From Candidatus Sulfotelmatobacter sp. (GTDB lineage: Bacteria > Acidobacteriota > Terriglobia > Terriglobales > Acidobacteriaceae), in NCBI GenBank assembly GCA_030040725.1, contig JASHTD010000075.1, positions 1 to 5,839 on the forward strand: a stretch of DNA of 5,839 nucleotides, read 5' to 3'. Made by a program: the position numbers and the translations under genes. Below the pieces are notes generated by a model. That model was given only the letters and a program-made list of their open reading frames with translations. It searched no databases and had not been told where the DNA came from. Positions 1-5,055 of this stretch are shown here, one piece after another. Every line of letters starts with the position of its first letter. The stretch's first letter is position 1.

Positions 1-642
1 GAGTTGGCAAATCTTGGCGCCACAACCGTCCTCTGTGGGCGTACTCGCTCCGCACTCGAGTCGACGGCGCAAGCGATCATGAAATCCGGCGGCAAAGCCG
101 AAGTCCTTCCCCGCGACGTGACCGATCTCGCCTCAGTGGAAAAAGCCGCCTCTCAAATCGAATCTTCCTTTCGGCGGCTGGATATCCTGGTGAACAATGC
201 AGGCGTCGGCGGATTTGGCGGCCTGCTGCATCGCCTACCTCCCGAGGAATGGGACCGCATCCTGAACACGAACTTGCGTGGCGTGTACTACATGACACGC
301 GCCTTCGCGCCCATGATGATTGCGGCGCGGTCCGGGCACATCATCAACATCTCATCGCTCGCCGGAAAAAATCCACTGCCCAACGGCGCGGCCTACGCGG
401 CCTCGAAATGGGGTTTGAACGGGTTGAGTTACTCGCTGGCCGAGGAGCTCCGAGTTCACAACATCCGCGTATCAGTAATCTGTCCCGGTTCTACCAACAC
501 CGAACTCAGCCCGCACCAGGGCAAAGACACTTCCAAAATGCTGCAACCGGAAGACGTCGCCCACGCTGTGGCTATGCTGGTCACGCAGAGTCCGCAGTCG
601 TTTGTCAGCGAGATCAGTATGCGGCCAACGCAAAAGCCCTAA
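1..642 (+). CDS. Short-chain dehydrogenase/reductase, 5'-truncated by window edge
   Basis: Cytoplasmic NAD(P)-dependent oxidoreductase of the classical SDR family, which interconverts alcohols and ketones; the substrate cannot be read from sequence. Counting the first three bases as codon 1, I see the adenine-pocket DVTD (39-42), the NNAG motif (65-68), an active-site Asn in NTNLRG (Asn91), Ser119 in INISS, and Tyr132 and Lys136 in YAASK. The Ser-Tyr spacing of 13 matches the family, so the catalytic tetrad is complete. A PG motif follows the Tyr/Lys helix, and the C-terminus MRPTQKP resembles FabG/YdfG-like members. The first 20-25 residues, with the TGxxxGxG dinucleotide loop, lie upstream of the window; the TTG at base 4 is not a credible start. 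Arg in CGRTR after the second strand hints at NADP(H) preference (inference). The gene ends with TAA and converges on the small secreted-protein gene. Confidence 0.93.
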   Translation, partial: ELANLGATTVLCGRTRSALESTAQAIMKSGGKAEVLPRDVTDLASVEKAASQIESSFRRLDILVNNAGVGGFGGLLHRLPPEEWDRILNTNLRGVYYMTRAFAPMMIAARSGHIINISSLAGKNPLPNGAAYAASKWGLNGLSYSLAEELRVHNIRVSVICPGSTNTELSPHQGKDTSKMLQPEDVAHAVAMLVTQSPQSFVSEISMRPTQKP

Positions 643-659
643 GGGATGAGGAGACAAAT

Positions 660-702
660 CGGCAACCAGCCATCGGGCGAGAGCCGCCTCGGCGGGTTGC
701 CG
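660..702. terminator. Inverted repeat between convergent genes, possible bidirectional terminator
   Basis: CGGCAACC (660-667) pairs perfectly with GGTTGCCG (695-702). Within the 27-nt loop, GCCG (683-686) and CGGC (690-693) can form a small inner hairpin. The plus-strand stem is followed by only TTTG and the minus-strand stem by ATTTGT, so the U-tract is weak on both sides. The position, in the 81-nt gap between the stops of two convergent genes, is what suggests shared termination. No other feature is seen in this gap. Confidence 0.4.
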
Positions 703-723
703 TTTGAGCGAGTCGATTAGGAA

Positions 724-1032
724 TTACTTGTCCAGAACCTTCACCGCTTTCGTGGCCAGGGCGGCGTGTTCTTTCCGGAAGGCACGGGCGATGTCGCCGA
801 GCGGCGTTTCATACTCGATAAACCCAAGTTCGGAAAGCGGAACTTCGCCTTTTGCATAGGTGTAGACGGAAGTATCGAGCAGGGTTGTTTCCTGCGCCAT
901 GGTGTGCTGAGCCGCATGCTGCGGGTGATCCATCATCACCACGGGCTGCGGAAGATTGCTCAGAACCGGAGCATTCTGTGCGAAAGCTGCCGGGGCAAAA
1001 AGCAAACAAACTGCGCAAAGTAGAGTTTTCAT
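724..1032 (-). CDS. Small secreted protein of unknown function (102 aa)
   Basis: Function not recognised. The start at 1032 is chosen because AAGGA lies 7 nt upstream and because the product then opens with a typical Sec signal peptide: MKTLL, a hydrophobic core, and AFA before a likely cleavage between Ala18 and Gln19. The longer frame starting at 1266 would bury that signal behind 78 unlikely residues. The mature protein is about 84 residues. It carries a His/Met cluster at 33-45 (M33, M34, H36, H39, H43, M45), a central stretch with YAKGEVPLSE, and a charged C-terminal helix-like part (TPLGDIARAFRKEHA, 77-91) ending in Lys-rich sequence. It has no lipobox, no membrane segment after the signal, and no Cys outside the signal peptide. 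I recall similar short exported proteins in Acidobacteriota, all uncharacterised. Metal binding by the His/Met cluster is only a guess. The gene is convergent with the SDR and divergent from the S53 protease. Confidence 0.8.
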   Translation of the reverse strand: MKTLLCAVCLLFAPAAFAQNAPVLSNLPQPVVMMDHPQHAAQHTMAQETTLLDTSVYTYAKGEVPLSELGFIEYETPLGDIARAFRKEHAALATKAVKVLDK

Positions 1033-1039
1033 CGCTTGA

Positions 1040-1044
1040 TCCTT
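1040..1044 (-). promoter_or_regulatory. Ribosome binding site of the 102-aa secreted protein
   Basis: On the minus strand AAGGA sits 7 nt before the ATG at 1032. It decides this start over the far-upstream in-frame ATG at 1266. Confidence 0.65.
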
Positions 1045-1182
1045 ATCCGGGGGAAAATCATTTGAATGCCGGACAAACTCGCAAAGTGCCTGATTAGCAG
1101 GGCTTCTGGCCTGATATGGGCAATCCTTCGGCCACACGCTGACCGCTGGGATTCGACTTAGACGAGGCGGTCCGAGGCAAGA

Positions 1183-1198
1183 GTGCAATAGTTTGCAC
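1183..1198. promoter_or_regulatory. 16-bp dyad, candidate operator
   Basis: GTGCAA-TAGT-TTGCAC is a perfect 6-bp inverted repeat with a 4-bp centre, a size suited to a dimeric helix-turn-helix regulator. It lies about 130 bp upstream of the protease promoter and about 150 bp upstream of the divergent start codon. It could serve either gene, or be chance. No regulator is encoded in the window. Confidence 0.35.
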
Positions 1199-1329
1199 AC
1201 ATGTGGAAGAGGCGGTTTTGCGGCCTTCCACCCACCTTCCCGTGAGCGTGTCACCGCTTCTCTCAAAGCACCGATTGAAGCAGAACCCGCGTTGCGTAAG
1301 GTGTTTCGCGTATGAAAAAACCTTCACAG

Positions 1330-1358
1330 TTGACACCCTGAACAAACGCGCACACAAT
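1330..1358 (+). promoter_or_regulatory. Sigma70-like promoter for the S53 protease
   Basis: A perfect -35 TTGACA (1330-1335) is followed after exactly 17 nt by CACAAT (1353-1358), which matches the -10 consensus at 4 of 6 positions including the final AAT. An A6 run (1315-1320) lies just upstream of the -35 and could act as an UP-like element. Transcription would start near 1365, giving a leader of about 109 nt. Confidence 0.55.
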
Positions 1359-1366
1359 CGTTCGGT

Positions 1367-1411
1367 CTTGTTGATCCCCTGCTTCCACTTGGGTTCTGGA
1401 ACTCCAACAAG
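1367..1411 (+). other. Nested stem-loop in the protease mRNA leader
   Basis: The outer stem CTTGTTG (1367-1373) pairs with CAACAAG (1405-1411). Inside it TTCCA (1383-1387) pairs with TGGAA (1397-1401) around a 9-nt loop. The fold begins within a few bases of the predicted transcription start and lies well before the ribosome site, so a role in mRNA stability is more plausible than direct occlusion of translation. It matches no riboswitch I know. Confidence 0.35.
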
Positions 1412-1456
1412 TCATTTGCAGAATCATCCAAACCACACTTGCTTTTCAAAAGACCC

Positions 1457-1463
1457 TAAGGAG
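1457..1463 (+). promoter_or_regulatory. Strong ribosome binding site of the S53 protease
   Basis: TAAGGAG lies 10 nt before the ATG at 1474. It is an almost full anti-Shine-Dalgarno match and fixes the start just ahead of the signal peptide. Confidence 0.8.
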
Positions 1464-1473
1464 ACTCATACAA

Positions 1474-3480
1474 ATGAAGCAACGATTCACTGTGCTCAGC
1501 TGCTTAGCTGTGCTCTTGATGGTCGCCGGCATGATTGGCGTCACCTTTGCCCAGGACACACCGCTGTTAACGCATCATGTCCGTCAAGTTACGCTCAACG
1601 GCCAAGCGCCGCTCGTCGGCCATCCTCCCGCAACCCAATCCCTGGATCTTGTATTTGTTCTCCAACATCGCAATGAAGCTGGGCTGCAGACCTTCCTGAA
1701 AGAACTCTATGATCCCGCGAGCCCGTCCTTTCATCACTTCCTTACTGTGGAACAATTCACCGCACAATATGGTCCGTCGCAAAAGGATTACGATGCAGTG
1801 ATTCGCTTCGTTCAGTCACACGGACTCGCGGTTGTTGCAACATCTCGTAACCGCATGAACCTGAGTGTCCGGGGCAGTGTTGAGAATATCGACAGGGCAC
1901 TCAACATCACGCTGGGCTTGTATCAGCATCCTACTGAAAACCGCACGTTCTTTGCTCCCGACCGCGAACCCAGGCCGGAACTCAGCGTGCGGCTATGGCA
2001 TATTCAGGGCTTGGACAACTACTCGAGACCGCATCCGATGCTCTCGCGCCGGAACGTAACCAGTGGGACGGGTCATTCGAACGCCACCACCGGTTCCTGC
2101 CCCGGGGCATCGTTCTGCGGCAGCGATATGCGCGCGGCCTATTACGAGGGAACAGCTCTTACCGGAGCTGGCCAGTCAGTGGGGTTGTTTGAGTTGCTCG
2201 GAACGGATTTGACGGATCTTGAAACCTATTACAAGAACGCTAACCAGGTCAACAATGTCCCGATCACCCTGGATTCCGTCGACGGGCAGAACACGCTCTG
2301 CAAAGAACCGAGCTGTGATGATACAGAACAAACCCTCGACATGACTCAGGCGCTAGGCATGGCGCCCGGCTTGTCCAGTCTCGTAATGTACATCGGAAAA
2401 GGCGGACTGTCCGGACAGAGTGTCGACGACGCAGGCATCTTCAATGCTATGGCGACGGCGAGCCCACTCAATGCGCAGTTGAGCTGCTCGTGGGCCTGGC
2501 TACCAGCAGACCCGACCACGGATAATCCATATTTCGAGGAATTCGCCACTCAGGGCCAGAACATCTTCATGGCCTCGGGCGATAGCGGCGACTGGGCCGA
2601 TGCTGAGTTTGTCTATCCCGCCGACGACGTATACGTCACTTCGGTTGGCGGCACGGAACTGGACACCACCGGGCCGGCTGGAGACTGGGCCTCAGAGACC
2701 GCATGGAGTTACAAGCCCAATGACAGCGGCAGCGGTGGCGGAATCTCTCCAAACAAATTCCCGATCCCGTCGTGGCAGGTAACCACCGCTTCTGGTTGCG
2801 CTACCTGCTCACAAACTTACCGCAACGGCCCCGATGTCTCAGCCAATGCCAACTACTCCTTCTACGTCTGCGCCGATCAAACCACGTGCACGGAAAACCT
2901 CTACGGCGGAACCAGCTTCGCGGCTCCGATGTGGGCTGGATATATGGCTCTGGTCAACGAACAGGTACTCTCGAACGGGGGAACCAAAACTCTGGGGTTC
3001 ATCAATCCGGCGCTTTATACGATCGGTTTGGGCAGCAGCTATGACACAGACTTTCACGACGTAACTAGTGGTTGCCAGCCCCAGAAAGCCGGCTACTGCG
3101 CAACCGTGGGCTACGATCAAGTCACTGGCTGGGGCAGCCCGAACGCCGACAATCTGATCAACGCGCTGGCGCCAGCGGCGTCCGGTTCGTTCACCATCTC
3201 CGCTTCCCCGAACAAAATCAAGATCGTTCAGGGCAGCTCCGCGACCTCGACGATCACTGCTTCCATCTCCGGCGACTTCGACTCTGCGATCAGCTTGTCC
3301 GCATCGTTGAAGACCGTAAGCTTCAACCCGAGCAGCATTCCTGCACCTGGTTCGGGAACTTCCACAATGACCATCACTGTTCCGAAAAGCACTCCTCTTG
3401 GAATCCACACCTTCAAGGTATCTGGATCCGGCGGAGGCACGACTCAAACGATCACCGTAGCCATCGACGTCGTGCAATAG
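1474..3480 (+). CDS. Secreted S53 (sedolisin/kumamolisin-type) serine-carboxyl peptidase precursor with C-terminal Ig-like domain
   Basis: A 668-residue endopeptidase precursor, probably active outside the cell at acid pH, as is usual for the family. The order is: signal peptide 1-26 (cleavage likely after VTFA, before Gln27); pro-kumamolisin activation domain about 50-175, with the family-typical SPSFHHFLTVEQF; a linker; catalytic domain about 205-567; and an Ig-like beta domain about 571-668. The serine-carboxyl triad is visible as Glu285 and Asp289 (ExxxD in TEQTLDMTQ) and Ser481 in YGGTSFAAP, with oxyanion-hole Asp370 in ASGDSGD. The Ca2+ site near the end of the catalytic domain is intact: Asp529-Val530, then Gly546 and Asp548 in VGYDQVTGWGSP. 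The mature part has 11 Cys, ten of them in five close pairs (209/215, 276/281, 442/445, 466/472, 534/542), consistent with disulfides outside the cytoplasm. The Ig-like tail resembles those on many acidobacterial exoproteins and may aid substrate or surface binding (inference). The gene has its own promoter, ribosome site and terminator, so it is probably monocistronic. Confidence 0.96.
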   Translation: MKQRFTVLSCLAVLLMVAGMIGVTFAQDTPLLTHHVRQVTLNGQAPLVGHPPATQSLDLVFVLQHRNEAGLQTFLKELYDPASPSFHHFLTVEQFTAQYGPSQKDYDAVIRFVQSHGLAVVATSRNRMNLSVRGSVENIDRALNITLGLYQHPTENRTFFAPDREPRPELSVRLWHIQGLDNYSRPHPMLSRRNVTSGTGHSNATTGSCPGASFCGSDMRAAYYEGTALTGAGQSVGLFELLGTDLTDLETYYKNANQVNNVPITLDSVDGQNTLCKEPSCDDTEQTLDMTQALGMAPGLSSLVMYIGKGGLSGQSVDDAGIFNAMATASPLNAQLSCSWAWLPADPTTDNPYFEEFATQGQNIFMASGDSGDWADAEFVYPADDVYVTSVGGTELDTTGPAGDWASETAWSYKPNDSGSGGGISPNKFPIPSWQVTTASGCATCSQTYRNGPDVSANANYSFYVCADQTTCTENLYGGTSFAAPMWAGYMALVNEQVLSNGGTKTLGFINPALYTIGLGSSYDTDFHDVTSGCQPQKAGYCATVGYDQVTGWGSPNADNLINALAPAASGSFTISASPNKIKIVQGSSATSTITASISGDFDSAISLSASLKTVSFNPSSIPAPGSGTSTMTITVPKSTPLGIHTFKVSGSGGGTTQTITVAIDVVQ

Positions 3481-3498
3481 CACTGCGCTCGATGAGAC

Positions 3499-3528
3499 AA
3501 AGCCCGGGCCGCGTGCCCGGGCTTTTTT
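3499..3528 (+). terminator. Rho-independent terminator of the protease gene
   Basis: GCCCGGGC (3502-3509) and GCCCGGGC (3515-3522) form an 8-bp all-GC stem around a 5-nt loop. It is extended by AAA/TTT to 11 bp and followed by more T residues, giving a run of six T at 3523-3528. It lies 18 nt after the protease stop and separates that gene from ffh. Confidence 0.93.
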
Positions 3529-3600
3529 GCTGCTCGTGAGAGTCGTTCCGTCCGTCAAGCAACCTCTTTCAGTTTCAGCAGTCGAGATGGCAAATACGCG

Positions 3601-3612
3601 CGGCCTAGGCCG
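3601..3612. repeat. Perfect 12-bp palindrome upstream of the ffh -10 element
   Basis: CGGCCTAGGCCG equals its own reverse complement. It ends 3 bp before the extended -10 element, within the region RNA polymerase would cover. It could be an operator or a chance GC-rich palindrome. Confidence 0.45.
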
Positions 3613-3615
3613 TGC

Positions 3616-3624
3616 TGCTAAAAT
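3616..3624 (+). promoter_or_regulatory. Extended -10 promoter of ffh
   Basis: TGCTAAAAT contains the TGn extension and a hexamer, TAAAAT, matching TATAAT at 5 of 6 positions. No -35 consensus is found 17 nt upstream, which extended -10 promoters can do without. The expected start of transcription is near 3631, only about 7 nt before the ffh ATG. That agrees with the lack of a Shine-Dalgarno sequence there. Confidence 0.5.
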
Positions 3625-3637
3625 GATTTTTCCGATC

Positions 3638-4996
3638 ATGTTCGAGAATCTTCAGGAAAAACTGCAACGCGCGTTTAAATCCCTTCGCGGACAGGCGCGC
3701 CTGAGCGAAGAAAACATCGCCGAGGCTCTGCGCGAAATCCGCCTTGCTTTGCTCGAAGCCGACGTCAACTTCAAAGTAGTCAAGGAATTGATCGATCGCA
3801 TCCAGGCGAAAGCCGTCGGCCAGGAAGTGATGACGGCTCTTTCGCCAGGCGAGCAGGTCATCAAGATCGTCCGGGATGAACTGGTTGAAACGCTTGGCAA
3901 GGACACGGCGCGCATCAAGTTTGCCTCGCAACCACCAACGGTCGTACTGATGGCGGGACTGCAAGGCTCCGGCAAAACCACAACTTCCGGAAAGCTGGCG
4001 AACTGGTTCAAGACTGGAGGCCATCGTCCCCTGCTGGTTTCGGTCGACGTTTATCGGCCCGCCGCGCGCGAGCAGCTAAAAGTGGTGGCTGACGCGGTGA
4101 AAGCACAGATTTATGAAGGTCAGGTGACCGAGGCGAATACCGCGACAGTCGAGCGGTTGGTAAGAGAAGCGCGTCGCGAAGCCATGATTTCCGGCTGCGA
4201 TGTGCTCATCGTCGATACTGCCGGCCGCTTGCATATCGACGATGAACTGATGGACGAGATGCAGTCGCTGAAGAAACTGCTGAATCCGTCGGAGATTTTG
4301 TTCGTTGCTGACGCCATGACCGGCCAGGACGCAGTCCGCTCGGCGGATGAGTTTCATAAGAAGCTTTCGCTCACGGGAGTAGTGCTCACGAAGATGGACG
4401 GCGATGCACGCGGTGGCGCGGCGCTGTCGATTCGACAGGTGACTGGGCAGCCGATCAAATTCATCGGCGTTGGCGAAAAATACGATGCCCTCGAGCCGTT
4501 TCATCCCGACCGCATCGTTTCGCGCATTCTCGGCATGGGCGACATCCTCTCGCTGATTGAGCGCGCGGAATCGCAGATCGACAAGAAAAAAGCGGCCGAG
4601 ATGGCCAGCAAGGCTTTGAGCGGCGACGGCTTCTCACTGGAAGATTTTCGTGATCAGCTGCGGCAAGTGAAGAAGATGGGATCAATGAAAAACCTGATCG
4701 GCATGCTTCCTTCGATTGGGCCGTTTTCGGGATTGCAGAAGGCGGCTGATCACGTCGATGAAAAACAGATCAACCGTGTCGAAGCCATCATCAACTCGAT
4801 GACCATGCAAGAGCGCAATCATCATGAAGTGATCAACGGCAGCCGGCGCAAGCGCATCGCTCGCGGATCGGGAACGACCGTGCAGGAAGTGAATAATCTG
4901 CTTCGCCAGTACGCACAGATGAAGAAAATGTTCAAACAGATGGGCAAGCCCAGCTTCGCTCGCAGAATGGCCGGGATGAAGCTGCCGGGAATGTAG
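3638..4996 (+). CDS. ffh: Signal recognition particle protein Ffh (SRP54 GTPase)
   Basis: Ffh binds the 4.5S/SRP RNA and the signal sequences of nascent proteins. With the receptor FtsY it delivers ribosomes to SecYEG in a GTP-dependent cycle. The 452-residue product has the normal family length and domain order. An N helical bundle (about 1-90) contains the ALLEADV motif (37-43). The G domain (about 98-300) shows the P-loop GLQGSGKTT (107-115), DVYRPAA (137-143), DTAGR (193-197), TKMDGDARGG (251-260) and GVGEK (277-281). The Met-rich M domain (about 320-452) carries the RNA-binding SRRKRIARGSG (402-412) and a Met-rich C-terminal helix. The start at 3638 is chosen because MFENLQEKLQ matches the usual Ffh N-terminus. 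In-frame ATGs at 3587 and 3623 would add non-conserved residues, and the one at 3623 falls in the -10 box. No ribosome site precedes 3638. In many bacteria rpsP, rimM and trmD follow ffh; here a different ORF does. Confidence 0.98.
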   Translation: MFENLQEKLQRAFKSLRGQARLSEENIAEALREIRLALLEADVNFKVVKELIDRIQAKAVGQEVMTALSPGEQVIKIVRDELVETLGKDTARIKFASQPPTVVLMAGLQGSGKTTTSGKLANWFKTGGHRPLLVSVDVYRPAAREQLKVVADAVKAQIYEGQVTEANTATVERLVREARREAMISGCDVLIVDTAGRLHIDDELMDEMQSLKKLLNPSEILFVADAMTGQDAVRSADEFHKKLSLTGVVLTKMDGDARGGAALSIRQVTGQPIKFIGVGEKYDALEPFHPDRIVSRILGMGDILSLIERAESQIDKKKAAEMASKALSGDGFSLEDFRDQLRQVKKMGSMKNLIGMLPSIGPFSGLQKAADHVDEKQINRVEAIINSMTMQERNHHEVINGSRRKRIARGSGTTVQEVNNLLRQYAQMKKMFKQMGKPSFARRMAGMKLPGM

Positions 4997-4997
4997 C

Positions 4998-5039
4998 GAG
5001 TCCTGAGTCGCGAGTTGTGAGTCCCGGGTCGTGAGTCAC
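4998..5039. repeat. Six tandem degenerate heptamers (GAGTCNN)
   Basis: Starting 1 nt after the ffh stop, six consecutive 7-bp units fit GAGTCNN with no gaps. Units 1, 2, 4 and 6 begin with exact GAGTC, unit 3 reads GAGTT and unit 5 GGGTC. The last two positions vary (CT, GC, GT, CC, GT, AC). The array fills most of the 59-nt gap between ffh and the next ORF. It has no hairpin with a U-tract, so it does not look like a terminator. Heptanucleotide tandem repeats of this kind are known from intergenic DNA of some bacteria, notably cyanobacterial STRR elements; the unit here is different. Confidence 0.85.
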
Positions 5040-5055
5040 TAAACGGTCTGATCTT

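Larger units (their letters stand above)
1033..1473. other. Divergent intergenic control region
   Basis: This 441-nt stretch separates the small secreted-protein gene (-) from the protease gene (+). I find no convincing gene inside it: frames that cross it lack ribosome sites and read through into known genes in the wrong frame. It contains a dyad at 1183-1198, an A6 run (1315-1320), a sigma70-like promoter (1330-1358), a leader hairpin (1367-1411) and the protease ribosome site. No confident promoter was found for the minus-strand gene. The best candidate, TTGCCT and TCGAAT separated by 18 nt on the minus strand with its -35 near 1175-1180, has only four matches in each box. Confidence 0.7.

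Noticed and set aside
1198..1205. CACATGTG palindrome next to the 16-bp dyad
   Set aside because: Eight-base palindromes are common by chance, and it overlaps the last base of the longer dyad, which is the better candidate.
1203..1231. Inverted repeat GTGGAAG...CTTCCAC with a 15-nt loop
   Set aside because: A single 7-bp stem with a large loop, no T-run, and no clear relation to a promoter; it can occur by chance in a 441-nt spacer.
1033..1266. Upstream extension of the small secreted-protein frame to an ATG at 1266 (minus)
   Set aside because: It would put 78 residues before an excellent signal peptide and ignore the AAGGA site 7 nt before the ATG at 1032.
1203..1676. 157-codon plus-strand frame over the intergenic region into the protease signal and propeptide
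   Set aside because: It overlaps the protease start in another frame, has no ribosome site, and its product is low-complexity with no motif.
3527..3637. N-terminal extension of ffh to 3527, 3587 or 3623
   Set aside because: The added residues are not Ffh-like, the ATG at 3623 lies within the -10 box, and the farthest start falls within the terminator T-run.
2839..3639. 266-codon open frame on the minus strand opposite the protease and its terminator
   Set aside because: It lies antisense to a clearly real S53 gene and the terminator, has an Arg/Ser-rich product with no recognisable motif, and reflects GC-rich codon structure of the opposite strand.
4076..4504. 142-codon minus-strand frame opposite ffh
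   Set aside because: It is antisense to the conserved G domain of ffh and has no motif of its own.
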